The notes under the pieces: generated by a model
Told to the model about the DNA's origin: nothing
What the model saw: only the letters and a program-made list of their open reading frames with translations
The model's database searches: none
Program-made: the position numbers and the translations under genes
Shown: positions 53,648 to 61,870 of the stretch, piece after piece
Layout of the letters: each line of letters opens with the position of its first letter
Numbering within the stretch: position 1 is the stretch's first letter
Assembly: GCF_036231355.1 (NCBI RefSeq)
Contig: NZ_CP109496.1
Span: forward strand, 2,480,001 to 2,544,000
Direction of reading: 5' to 3'
Length of the DNA: 64,000 nucleotides
Source of the DNA: Streptomyces sp. NBC_01431
GTDB taxonomy: Bacteria > Actinomycetota > Actinomycetes > Streptomycetales > Streptomycetaceae

Positions 53648-54589
53648 TTACCGAGGCGTCGTGGCGACGACGTTGGCGAGCGGCTCCCCGGCCACGAAAC
53701 GAGTCAGCTGAGCGGCGATCAGACGCTGGGCGCGGGGCAGGAAGGCGGACGTCGAACCGCCCACGTGCGGGCTGATGAGGACGTTCGGAGCGTGCCAGAG
53801 CGGGTGTCCCGCGGGCAGCGGCTCGGGGTCGGTGACATCGAGCGCGGCCCGGATGCGTCCCGACTCCAGCTCGGTCAGCAGCGCCTTGGTGTCCACGACG
53901 GGTCCGCGCGCGACGTTCACCAACAGCGCCCCGTCCTTGAGCCGGGCCAGGAAGGCGCCGTCCACCAGGCCTTTTGTCTGGTCGGTGAGCGGCGTGGAGA
54001 GGATGACGACGTCTGCTTGCGGGAGCAGTTCGGGCAGATCGGTCAATGCGTGCACTTCGCCGCGCTCCGTGGTGCGCCAGGAGCGCGCGACGCGCGCCAC
54101 CCGCGCGCATTCAAAGGCCGCGAGCCGGTCCTCAATGGCTGCCCCGATCGACCCGTACCCCACGATCAGCACGGACTTGTCGGCGAGCGCCGGATAGAAG
54201 CCGGACCGCCACTCCTCTTTCTCCTGCCCCCGGACGAACCCGGGGATTCCGCGCAGGGAGGCGAGGACGAGGGTGAGGGCCAGCTCGGCGGTGGAGGCCT
54301 CATGGACACCGCGCGCATTGCACAGGCGTACGCCCGCCGGCAGCAGGCCGAGACCGGGCTGTACGTGGTCGATGCCGGCGGTGAGCGTCTGCACGACCTG
54401 GACGCCCGTCATCGCGGCGAGCGGGCGGACCGCGATCTCGCTGCGCTTCATGTACGGCACCACGTAGAAGGCGCAGTCGGCGGGGTCGGCCGGGAAGTCG
54501 GGGCCGCCGTCCCAGAACCGGTAGTCGAGGGACCCGGGCAGGCCCTGGATCCCGGCGGGCTCGAAGGGAAGCCAAACGTCTGCAGTCAT
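53648..54589 (-). CDS. D-isomer-specific 2-hydroxyacid dehydrogenase
   Basis: A 313-residue NAD(P)-linked hydroxyacid dehydrogenase. The Rossmann motif VLIVGYGSIGAAIEDRLAAFE lies at about residues 134-154. Active-site elements: NVARGPVVDTKALL with catalytic Arg, ALDVTDPEPLPAGHPLW with Glu, and LISPHVGGST with His. Overall closest to the formate/glycerate dehydrogenase-like branch, but the substrate is not readable. The ATG is used; upstream frame extension would cross the divergent aldo/keto reductase start. It is divergent from that reductase with about 74 bases between starts. Monocistronic. Confidence 0.92.
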   Translation of the reverse strand: MTADVWLPFEPAGIQGLPGSLDYRFWDGGPDFPADPADCAFYVVPYMKRSEIAVRPLAAMTGVQVVQTLTAGIDHVQPGLGLLPAGVRLCNARGVHEASTAELALTLVLASLRGIPGFVRGQEKEEWRSGFYPALADKSVLIVGYGSIGAAIEDRLAAFECARVARVARSWRTTERGEVHALTDLPELLPQADVVILSTPLTDQTKGLVDGAFLARLKDGALLVNVARGPVVDTKALLTELESGRIRAALDVTDPEPLPAGHPLWHAPNVLISPHVGGSTSAFLPRAQRLIAAQLTRFVAGEPLANVVATTPR

Positions 54590-54663
54590 GGTCAGGAGGC
54601 TATGCGAAGGGCGGTCGTGGCCAGAGGTTAGTTTGGGGAGCGACGAGGGAGGGGTTCGGGCAG

Positions 54664-55677
54664 GTGGAGCGCAGGACAATCGGTGCGGGAGCCCTGCGGG
54701 CGGGTGCCATCGGGCTCGGCTGCATGCCGATGAGCTGGGGCTACGCCCGCTCGCAGCAGGACCTGGAGCGCTCGCTGCGGGCCGTGCACGCCGCCCTTGA
54801 CGCCGGCTCGAACCTGCTCGATACGGCGGACATGTACGGGCCGTTCACCAACGAGCTGCTGATCGGGCGGGTGCTGAAGGAGCGGCGCGCCGAGGCGTTC
54901 GTCGCCACCAAGTGCGGGCTGCTCGTGGGCGCCGACCGGCATGTGGTCGCCAACGGCCGCCCCGGGTACGTGCGTCGGGCCTGCGACGCCTCGCTGCGGC
55001 GGCTGCAGACCGATGTCATCGACCTCTACCTGCTGCACCGCGTCGACCCCGAGGTCCCCGTCGAGGAGACCTGGGGGGCACTGGCCGAACTGGTGACGGC
55101 CGGGAAGGTACGCGCGCTGGGGTTCAGCGCTATGGGGGCGCGGGCGGTGCGACGGCCCGGGGCCGGGCCGGGGGTGCACGGGCTGCACGTGAGCCGGTAC
55201 GAGGAGACGGTCCGGCTGCTCGAACGCGTTCAGCAGGTCTTCCCGGTCGCGGCCGTACAGGCCGAGCTGTCCGTCTGGTCGCGCGAGGCGCTCGACGCGC
55301 TGCTGCCCTGGTGCTCGGCCCGGGGGGTCGCGTTCCTCGCCGCGATGCCGCTGGGGAACGGGTTCCTGACCGGCACGCTCACACCCGGCCAGGGGTTCGA
55401 GCCGGACGACATACGGGCCCGGCATCCGCGCTTCACGGCGGAGATGATGGCGGCGAACCAGCCCGTGGTGGCGGGGCTGCGGCGGGTCGCCGCGCGGCAC
55501 GGGGCGACACCGGGGCAGGTGGCGCTGGCGTGGCTGCTGCGGCTGGGGCGACAGGTGATTCCCGTGCCGGGCGCGAAACGCGAGGAGTGGGTCCGCGAAA
55601 ACGCGCTTGCGGCGGCCCTGGCCCTGACCTCGCGGGACATGGCGGATCTGGCCGCGCTGCCCGCGGCGCGGGACTGA
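54664..55677 (+). CDS. Aldo/keto reductase
   Basis: A 337-residue (beta/alpha)8 NADPH oxidoreductase. The catalytic tetrad is in NLLDTADMYGPFTNE (Asp and Tyr, near 50-58), FVATKCGLL (Lys near 84) and DLYLLHRVDPEVPVEE (His near 124). VAAVQAELSVWSRE and the C-terminal QVIPVPGAKREEWVRENALAA NADPH-phosphate region are standard for the AKR family; the sequence is of the YhdN/AKR11-13 kind. The GTG start has a GGAGGGG-rich upstream stretch. Substrate unknown; AKRs reduce aldehydes, ketones or sugars. It lies between a divergent hydroxyacid dehydrogenase and a downstream PQQ-type dehydrogenase, 155 bases away. Confidence 0.92.
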   Translation: MERRTIGAGALRAGAIGLGCMPMSWGYARSQQDLERSLRAVHAALDAGSNLLDTADMYGPFTNELLIGRVLKERRAEAFVATKCGLLVGADRHVVANGRPGYVRRACDASLRRLQTDVIDLYLLHRVDPEVPVEETWGALAELVTAGKVRALGFSAMGARAVRRPGAGPGVHGLHVSRYEETVRLLERVQQVFPVAAVQAELSVWSREALDALLPWCSARGVAFLAAMPLGNGFLTGTLTPGQGFEPDDIRARHPRFTAEMMAANQPVVAGLRRVAARHGATPGQVALAWLLRLGRQVIPVPGAKREEWVRENALAAALALTSRDMADLAALPAARD

Positions 55678-55832
55678 ACGGGGTGGTTCCGCAAGGCTCC
55701 GGGGCCGCAGCTTCCGCTCCTCGAACGCCCCTTTTCGGCTGGGCTCGCCGGACGACGGCCCGCGGTCCACGGGGGCCGGCGGCGCAGCCCCCAGAATGGG
55801 TTCCTGCCCACCCCGTCGAAGGGAACCGCACC

Positions 55833-56975
55833 GTGCGACGAACCGTCGTCACCGCCCTCGCCGCCGCCACCCTCGTCCTCGCGGCAGGCTGCTCCTCGGG
55901 GGGCTCGCAACCCGGCCCCGGGGGCACCCCCGGCTCGACCGCCTCCCCGGCCGCGGCGCCCAGCGCTCAACTCCCGCCCGCCAAGGGCTCCGTGAAGGTG
56001 GCCAGGACCGTCACCGACGGGCTGAAGTCGCCCTGGGGGATCGCCCCCCTCCCCGACGGCGGGCTCCTCGTCGGATCCCGCGACGACGGCAGCGTCGTGC
56101 GCGTCGACACCGCGACCGGCAAGAAGAGCGCCGTGGGGAGCGTGCCCGGCGTGGACCACCAGGGCGAGGGCGGTCTGCTGGGGCTCGCCCTGTCGCCCAC
56201 GTACGCCTCGGACCATCTCGTCTACGCCTACTTCACCACCGAGTCCGACAACCGCATCGCCCGGATGATCTACGACCAACAACGCCCGGCAGGAGAGCAG
56301 TTGGGGGCGCCGGACACCATCCTGCGCGGCATCCCCAAGGGCAACAACCACAACGGTGGGCGCATCGCGTTCGGGCCGGACAAGATGCTGTACGCCGGGA
56401 CCGGCGAGACGGGCGACCGAGCGCTGGCCCAGGACAAGAAGTCGCTCGGCGGGAAGATCCTGCGGATGACACCCGACGGGCAGCCCGGATACGGCAATCC
56501 GGAGCCGGACTCCGTCGTCTACTCCTACGGCCACCGCAATGTGCAGGGCCTCGCCTGGGACGCCCAGAACCGGCTGTGGGCCTCGGAGTTCGGGCAGGAC
56601 ACCTGGGACGAGCTCAACCTCATCGAGCCGGGTAAGAACTACGGCTGGCCCGTGGTCGAGGGGCAGGGCGGCAAGCCGGGATACGTCGATCCCGTGGCCC
56701 AGTGGAAGCCGTCCGAGGCGTCGCCCAGCGGGATCGCGTACGCGGACGGCTCCGTGTGGATGGCCGCGCTCAAGGGCGAGCGGCTGTGGCGCGTCCCGCT
56801 CGACGCCACCAAGCCGCTCGCCGCGCCCGAGGCGTTCCTGACCGGCCAGTACGGGCGGCTGCGCACCGTCCTTGCGGCCGGGCCCGGCAAGCTCTGGCTG
56901 CTCACCAACAACACCGACTCGCGCGGCACCCCGAAGCCCGGCGACGACCGCATCCTGGAGCTGGACGTCACGTAG
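55833..56975 (+). CDS. PQQ-dependent sugar dehydrogenase-like lipoprotein
   Basis: A 380-residue exported lipoprotein: signal RRTVVTALAAATLVLAAGC with lipobox LAAGC, then a Ser/Gly/Pro linker. The rest is a six-bladed beta-propeller of the soluble glucose dehydrogenase/GdhB kind: SPWGIAPLPDGGLLVGSRDDGSV, HQGEGGLLGLALSPTYASDHLVYAYFT, GNNHNGGRIAFGPDKMLYAGTGETG (with conserved His), YGHRNVQGLAWDAQNRLWASEFGQDTWDELN and EPGKNYGWPVVEG. These match the PQQ/calcium-binding motifs of the family. It would oxidise sugars outside the membrane if PQQ is available; PQQ synthesis is not seen here. GTG start with GAAGGGA upstream. Confidence 0.9.
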   Translation: MRRTVVTALAAATLVLAAGCSSGGSQPGPGGTPGSTASPAAAPSAQLPPAKGSVKVARTVTDGLKSPWGIAPLPDGGLLVGSRDDGSVVRVDTATGKKSAVGSVPGVDHQGEGGLLGLALSPTYASDHLVYAYFTTESDNRIARMIYDQQRPAGEQLGAPDTILRGIPKGNNHNGGRIAFGPDKMLYAGTGETGDRALAQDKKSLGGKILRMTPDGQPGYGNPEPDSVVYSYGHRNVQGLAWDAQNRLWASEFGQDTWDELNLIEPGKNYGWPVVEGQGGKPGYVDPVAQWKPSEASPSGIAYADGSVWMAALKGERLWRVPLDATKPLAAPEAFLTGQYGRLRTVLAAGPGKLWLLTNNTDSRGTPKPGDDRILELDVT

Positions 56976-56985
56976 GAAGACGGCG

Positions 56986-59900
56986 TCAGGGAGCCGCCTC
57001 GATCGCCTGCCTCGCCGGGAACAGGTTCAGGCGGTGCGCCAGTGCCGCTGCCTCGCCGCGGCCCGAAACCCCCAGCTTGGCAAGGATATTGGAGACGTGG
57101 ACGCTGGCCGTCTTCGGGGAGATGTAGAGCTCTTCGGCGATCTGGCGGTTGCTGTGTCCCGCCGCGACCAGGCGCAGGACGTCCTGTTCCCGGCTGGTGA
57201 GGCCGAGCGCTTCGGCCGGGTCGGCGGGCTCGTCGGGCAGCGCGGCATCCGGGATGGTCAGCGGGACGCGGGCCCGGCGGGCCAGGAGTTCCAGCTGTTC
57301 GCTCAGGGGCCGGGCGCCGAGGCGTACGGACTCGGTGCGGGCCTGGCGGAGCAGGGCTGCGATGGTCTCGCGGTCGCCGCCCTCGGCCAGCAGGGCCGCG
57401 GCCCAGCGCTGGCAGGCGCGGGCCAGTTCATGGGGGCGGTCCAGGGGCTGGAGGGCGACGACGGCCGTCTCCCAGCGGGCCGCGGAGTCCTTGCCCTCGG
57501 CCCGGTCCAGTTCGGCGGCGACGACCAGGGCGTACGCCGCGCACCAGGGCACGGTCGTGGGGAGCCGTTTCGCCGCCGCGCGGATCAGCTCCAGCGTGGC
57601 GGCCCGCCCGGCCTCGGCCGAGGGCAGGCCGCGTACGTCGGCCTCCACGGACGCGGCGGCGGCGAGCAGCGGCCAGGCGTAGCGCTGGGTGCCGGGCGGG
57701 AAGCCGGGGTCGACGGCGCGGGCGAGTTCGGCTCGGGCGTCGGCGATGCGGCCCTGCGCGGCCGCGATGCCGAGCGCGATCCGGGCCAGCGGGATGGCGT
57801 GCTGGGCCATCGGGTCGTAGCTGCCGAACGCCGTGTTGGCCTCGGCGAGAAAGGCGGCCGCGGTCTCCAACTCGCCCCTCAGCAGGGCGAGATCGGCCCG
57901 GCGCATCCGGGCGTTGCCGAGCGGCTTGGTGCTCACGGCGGTGCGCTCGACCCGTTCCATGCAGTCGAGGGCCTCGACCCAGCGGCCGAGGTTGAACAGG
58001 GACTCGGCGCGGTTGGCCTGCACCCAGGCCTCGTTGTCCAACAGGCCGTACTTCTCGGCCAGTTCGACCCCTTCCTCGGCGATGCGGACCGCGTCGGCGG
58101 AGCGGCCGACGGACTCCAGGCTGGAGGCGAGGTTCACATGGCCCCGTCCCGCCTCGGTGACCAGGCCGAGGTCGAGGGAGCGGTCGATGACGTCCCGCAT
58201 CATGGCGAGGCCTTCGTCGGCCGAGCCGGAGTCGACCATGAGGCCGCCGAGGGTGAGCCGCACATTGAGCTCGATCTCCTCGGCCCGCACCAACCGGGCG
58301 TATTCCACCGCCCGTTCGGCCTCGGCCAGGGTGTCCGCGCCGGGTTTGTGCAGCATGCCCCAGCTGGCCGCGGTGGCGAGGACCTCGGCGTGCACGGCCG
58401 ACGGCGGCAGCCCGCGCACCAGGTCCTGGGCGGTGGCGATCTCCTCCCATCCGTCGCCGCGCCCCAGGTTCTGCACCAGGTGGGAGCGTTGGATCCAGAA
58501 CCACGCGGCGCGCAGCGGGTCGCTCCCCAAGGGCTCCTCGTTCTCGGCGTCGATGAGCCGCAGGGCCTTCTTGGCGAGCTTCAGGGCGCGTTCGCGGTCG
58601 CCGCAGAACCGGGCGGCCTCGACGGCCTCGGCGAGCAGGTCGAGGTAGCGCAACGGTGCCGCGGTCTCGGGGTCGCAGCCGCAGGCGGGGTAGGAGCCCG
58701 CGTGGTCCAGGGGCCGCAGCCCCTCGCGTATCTCCTCGGGGACGGCGTCCCACAGCTCCATGGCCCGGGACAGCAGGCGCAGTTGCTCGGCGTAGGCGTG
58801 TCTGCGGCGGGCCTCGACGCCGGCGCGCAGCACCACGGGCAGCGCCTTGGCGGCGTCGTGCGCGTGGTACCAGTAGGTGGCGAGCCGGGTGGTCTGCTCG
58901 TCGGCCCGGACAAGCGAGGGGTCGGCCTCCAGCGCTTCGGCGTACCGGCGGTTGAGGCGCGAGCACTCGCCGGGCAGCAGGTCGTCGCTGACGGCCTCGC
59001 GGACCAGGGAGTGGCGGAAGCGGTAGCCGTCGCCGTCCGGCGCGGGCAGCAGGATGTTGGCGCCGACGGCGGCCCGCAGCGCCTCGATGAGCTTGTCCTC
59101 GGGGAGCCGGGCGACCGCGGCGAGCAGGGGGTACTCGACGGTGGAGCCGCCTTCGGCGGCGACCCGCACCACCTTCTGGGCGTCCTCGGGCAGGCTCTCG
59201 ACCCGGACGAGCAGCAGGTCGCGCAGTGAGTCGCTGAGGTCGGGGCAGCCGCCGTGGGGGTCGCGGCAGACGACGAGTTCCTCGACGAAGAAGGCGTTGC
59301 CGTCGGAGCGCTCGAATATCTCGTCCACCAGGCGCTGTTCGGGCTCGGCGGCGAGGATGCCGGTGAGCTGGTGGTGCACCTCGCCGCGGGTGAAGCGGGC
59401 GAGCTCGATGCGCCGTACGCTGCGCAGCCGCTCCAGCTCGGCGAGCAGCGGGCGCAGGGGGTGGCGGCGGTGGATGTCGTCGGCACGGTAGGTGGCGATG
59501 ACCACGAGGCGGCCGCGCCGCAGGGTGCGGAAGAGGTAGGAGAGCAGGTGGCGGGTGGAGGTGTCCGCCCAGTGCAGGTCTTCGAGGACGAGGACGACGG
59601 TGCGGTCGGCGGCGATCCGCTCCAGCATCCGCACGGTGAGCTCGAACAGGCGTGCGGTGCCGTCCTCGCGCGGGGTGTGGCGCCCCGCGTCGGCCAGTTC
59701 GGGCAGCAGCCGGGCCAGCTCTTCCTCCTGGCCGTCGGCCGCGGCGGCCAGCTCGTCGGGCAACTGGCGGCGCAGGGCGCGCAGCGCGGCCGAGAAGGGG
59801 GCGAAGGGCAGCCCGTCGGCGCCGACCTCGACGCAGCCGCCGATGGCGATCACGGCGCCCGCCGCACATGCGGCGCCGGTGAACTCCTCGACGAGCCGGG

Positions 59901-60048
59901 TCTTGCCGACGCCGGCCTCGCCACCGACGAGCAGCGCCTGGGGCTCACCCGCCTCGGCTCGGGCGAGCGCTTCGTTCAATACCGTCAACTCACCGGCGCG
60001 GCCGACGAACACGGGGCTGACTGACCTGGTCTGCACGCTGCCGAGCAT
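56986..60048 (-). CDS. Large ATP-binding LuxR-family regulator (LAL type)
   Basis: A 1020-residue regulator of the LAL group. Near the N-terminus an AAA-type NTPase starts with FVGRAGELTVLNEAL and Walker A GGEAGVGKT (42-50); VVLVLEDLHWADTSTRHLLSYL is the Walker B region near 150. The long middle (about 330-930) is helical and TPR-like. The C-terminus is a LuxR helix-turn-helix: LTSREQDVLRLVAAGHSNRQIAEELYISPKTASVHVSNILAKLGV. LAL proteins activate secondary-metabolite or catabolic genes. ATG preferred at MLGSVQTR because AGAGG lies eight bases upstream; an ATG 40 codons earlier has no site and adds an Ala/Pro-rich stretch. It converges with the PQQ-type gene, ten bases apart. Confidence 0.92.
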   Translation of the reverse strand: MLGSVQTRSVSPVFVGRAGELTVLNEALARAEAGEPQALLVGGEAGVGKTRLVEEFTGAACAAGAVIAIGGCVEVGADGLPFAPFSAALRALRRQLPDELAAAADGQEEELARLLPELADAGRHTPREDGTARLFELTVRMLERIAADRTVVLVLEDLHWADTSTRHLLSYLFRTLRRGRLVVIATYRADDIHRRHPLRPLLAELERLRSVRRIELARFTRGEVHHQLTGILAAEPEQRLVDEIFERSDGNAFFVEELVVCRDPHGGCPDLSDSLRDLLLVRVESLPEDAQKVVRVAAEGGSTVEYPLLAAVARLPEDKLIEALRAAVGANILLPAPDGDGYRFRHSLVREAVSDDLLPGECSRLNRRYAEALEADPSLVRADEQTTRLATYWYHAHDAAKALPVVLRAGVEARRRHAYAEQLRLLSRAMELWDAVPEEIREGLRPLDHAGSYPACGCDPETAAPLRYLDLLAEAVEAARFCGDRERALKLAKKALRLIDAENEEPLGSDPLRAAWFWIQRSHLVQNLGRGDGWEEIATAQDLVRGLPPSAVHAEVLATAASWGMLHKPGADTLAEAERAVEYARLVRAEEIELNVRLTLGGLMVDSGSADEGLAMMRDVIDRSLDLGLVTEAGRGHVNLASSLESVGRSADAVRIAEEGVELAEKYGLLDNEAWVQANRAESLFNLGRWVEALDCMERVERTAVSTKPLGNARMRRADLALLRGELETAAAFLAEANTAFGSYDPMAQHAIPLARIALGIAAAQGRIADARAELARAVDPGFPPGTQRYAWPLLAAAASVEADVRGLPSAEAGRAATLELIRAAAKRLPTTVPWCAAYALVVAAELDRAEGKDSAARWETAVVALQPLDRPHELARACQRWAAALLAEGGDRETIAALLRQARTESVRLGARPLSEQLELLARRARVPLTIPDAALPDEPADPAEALGLTSREQDVLRLVAAGHSNRQIAEELYISPKTASVHVSNILAKLGVSGRGEAAALAHRLNLFPARQAIEAAP

Positions 60049-60186
60049 CGCACAGGCCTCTGACAACGGGGTAGCGGATACTCCGTCCCCGGCTGGGGAG
60101 GCCGCCCCCGAGGAGGTCGGGGCGGCGGCCGGGGACGGAGTCGCGGAGCGGGCGGGGGCGGTCGTCATCGCGGCCGGCCGGGGCGA

Positions 60187-60360
60187 TCAGGCGGCCCGTG
60201 CGAACCGGCTCCGCGGTGAACTCACCCGCCCCTCGGGGCCGTTGTCGGCGGTCCGGCCGAAGCGGCGACGTGCGCGGCGGGCCTGGTCCACCAGGCGCTC
60301 GCGGTCGGCGCGACGCAGCAGCTCGGCCTCGCGGGACTTGTACATCTCGTACTCGAACAT
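60187..60360 (-). CDS. Small basic protein (57 aa)
   Basis: A 57-residue ORF with AGGAG seven bases before the ATG. It begins MFEYEMYKSREAELLRRAD and continues with a strongly basic amphipathic helix (ERLVDQARRARRRFGR), then a flexible Gly/Ser/Arg tail. I recall similar short Streptomyces proteins annotated as hypothetical, but cannot confirm. It stands between the LAL regulator and a membrane protein, with its own 216-base upstream region. The basic helix could bind nucleic acid or a membrane surface. Confidence 0.75.
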   Translation of the reverse strand: MFEYEMYKSREAELLRRADRERLVDQARRARRRFGRTADNGPEGRVSSPRSRFARAA

Positions 60361-60496
60361 CTCGGCACTCCTGGGTTCTGATCCGGTTGGGGTCTTCCTC
60401 GCTCGGGCCCGGTCTTCCGGGCTCCTTGCGATGCCTCAACTCTCGTCTCCCAGGGGCCCCTCGCGCATCGGGCGAGTGCCGCATCCGTACGGGACC

Positions 60497-60562
60497 GCCG
60501 CCTTAGTGGGACCGGGTGGCGGCCCGGTGCCGCCTAAGGCAGGGGGGCGGGTGCCTTAGGCG
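60497..60562. repeat. Clustered CCTTAGG-type inverted repeats
   Basis: CGCCTAAGGCA (60531-60541) and TGCCTTAGGCG (60552-60562) are perfect complements, and a third half GCCGCCTTAG lies at 60497. The pair, a few bases after the membrane-protein stop, may be its terminator; the extra half-site suggests a regulator of the 57-aa gene instead. Confidence 0.5.
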
Positions 60563-60576
60563 CGCGAGGGGTCGCC

Positions 60577-61188
60577 TCAGCCCTTGGCGCTGGGCAGCGC
60601 CGCGAACAGGTCGAGGTACATGACCGCGGAGATCACCAGACCCAGGACACCGAGGACGACGCCGGCCAGGGCGACCGCCTTGACCCACACCGGCTGCTCG
60701 CCGCTGCCCGGCGTGCCGAACGCGGGCCGGGCCAGGGCGCATCCGCCCACCACCAGGGCCAGCAGCGCGAAGACGCCGTTGACCAGGGCGGTGGTGTGCC
60801 AGGAGTTGCCGTAGATCTCCTGGATCTGCTGGGCGGCGGTGCCGGTCTGCGAGGTCTTGATCTGGCCGACCAGGGTGGCCCGCTCGGAGAGCGTCTTGCC
60901 CATCCAGGTGCCGCTGAGCGACACCGCGCCGAGCGCGGCGCCCACGACGGCCGCGGCGCCGGTTCCGAGACCGGCCCGGACGGGGGCGGGCGCGTCGTCG
61001 GGTTCGTCGTCGAGTTCGTCGGCCGCGGCGGCCTGCGCGTCCTGCTCGTGGGGGCCCTCGGGGGTGTCCGCGGCCTCAGGGGCCGCTTCGACGGCCTCTC
61101 CCCCCGGGGTGGACGCGGCCTCGGTCTCGGCCTGGGTCGTGGGCTCGGTCTCGGCGTCGGTCTTCGTCGTAGCGGGGGTGGCGTTCAT
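60577..61188 (-). CDS. Membrane protein with acidic N-terminal region
   Basis: A 203-residue protein of unknown function. The first 75 residues are very acidic and Thr/Ala/Glu-rich, with no signal peptide. Three membrane segments follow: AGLGTGAAAVVGAALGAVSLSG (about 80-100), LVNGVFALLALVVGGCALA (about 135-153) and [28 protein letters not shown] (about 170-197). Between helices 1 and 2 an outside loop carries TLVGQIKTSQTGTAAQQIQEIYGNSWHTT. The ATG given is chosen over a GTG three codons upstream; neither has a clear ribosome site. Separate from neighbours by hairpins on one side and 80 bases on the other. Confidence 0.75.
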   Translation of the reverse strand: MNATPATTKTDAETEPTTQAETEAASTPGGEAVEAAPEAADTPEGPHEQDAQAAAADELDDEPDDAPAPVRAGLGTGAAAVVGAALGAVSLSGTWMGKTLSERATLVGQIKTSQTGTAAQQIQEIYGNSWHTTALVNGVFALLALVVGGCALARPAFGTPGSGEQPVWVKAVALAGVVLGVLGLVISAVMYLDLFAALPSAKG

Positions 61189-61268
61189 GCCCGGCACGCT
61201 AGGGGCCGTTTCTGAGAGGTTGCTGAGAGCCGCCTTAACGCCCCGCCCGCGAACCCCCCGCCCCCGGG

Positions 61269-61838
61269 CTACTGCCCTGACGCCCCACGGCGTGCCGTAC
61301 GCCAGTCGCCGGCGAGCACCGACCAGATCTCACTGTCGTGGCGCACCCCGCGGTAGAGGTAGCTCTCGCGCAGCACCCCGTCCCTGACCATGCCGAGCCG
61401 CTTGGCGACGTTGATGCTCGCGGTGTTCTCGGCGGACGCCACCCACTCGACGCGGTGTATGCCGCGTACGTCCACGGCCCAGTCGATCAGCACCCCGATC
61501 GCGCGGGTGACCAGGCCGCGGCCGGCGGCGTCCTGCTCCAGCCAGCAGCCGACCTCGCAGGTGCCCCGCGCCGCGTCGAAGATCCGGAAGAGGACGCCGC
61601 CCACGAGGGTGCCGTCGGCCCAGAGCCCGTACAGGCGGCCGGTGTCCGCGGCCGCCTTGTCCGCGTACGACTGGAGGTAGGCGCGGGCCGAGTCGAGGTC
61701 GGTCACGAGGTCGGGCAGCATGATGTGGGTGGCGATGTAGTCGCGACCGCGGTCCATGTGGGCGAGGAACTCCTCGGCCTGCCACGGCTCAAGGGGGCGC
61801 AGTTCGGCCCCGTCCTCACCCAGCGTTTTCGCGAACAT
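61269..61838 (-). CDS. GNAT-family N-acetyltransferase (RimJ/RimL-like)
   Basis: A 189-residue GNAT enzyme similar to ribosomal-protein N-acetyltransferases. ELRPLEPWQAEEFLAHMDRG is the N-terminal strand-helix, VGGVLFRIFDAARGTCEVGCWLEQDAAGRGLVTRAIGVLIDWA (about 80-120) includes the acetyl-CoA loop (QDAAGRGLVT as the Q/RxxGxG/A-type motif), and IHRVEWVASAENTASINVAKRLGMVRDGVLRESYL is the typical C-terminal block. The ATG with GAGGAG five to ten bases upstream is used. It follows the MMPL gene by 32 bases on the same strand and could be co-transcribed. The acceptor is unknown. Confidence 0.92.
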   Translation of the reverse strand: MFAKTLGEDGAELRPLEPWQAEEFLAHMDRGRDYIATHIMLPDLVTDLDSARAYLQSYADKAAADTGRLYGLWADGTLVGGVLFRIFDAARGTCEVGCWLEQDAAGRGLVTRAIGVLIDWAVDVRGIHRVEWVASAENTASINVAKRLGMVRDGVLRESYLYRGVRHDSEIWSVLAGDWRTARRGASGQ

Positions 61839-61870
61839 CCCGCTCCTCGGCCTGCGTACGTATGCGATGG

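Noticed and set aside
56872..59229. 785-codon open frame opposite the LAL regulator
   Set aside because: Composition (Gly, Gln, Val, Arg repeats) is that of antisense GC-rich DNA; the Walker and LuxR motifs lie on the minus strand.
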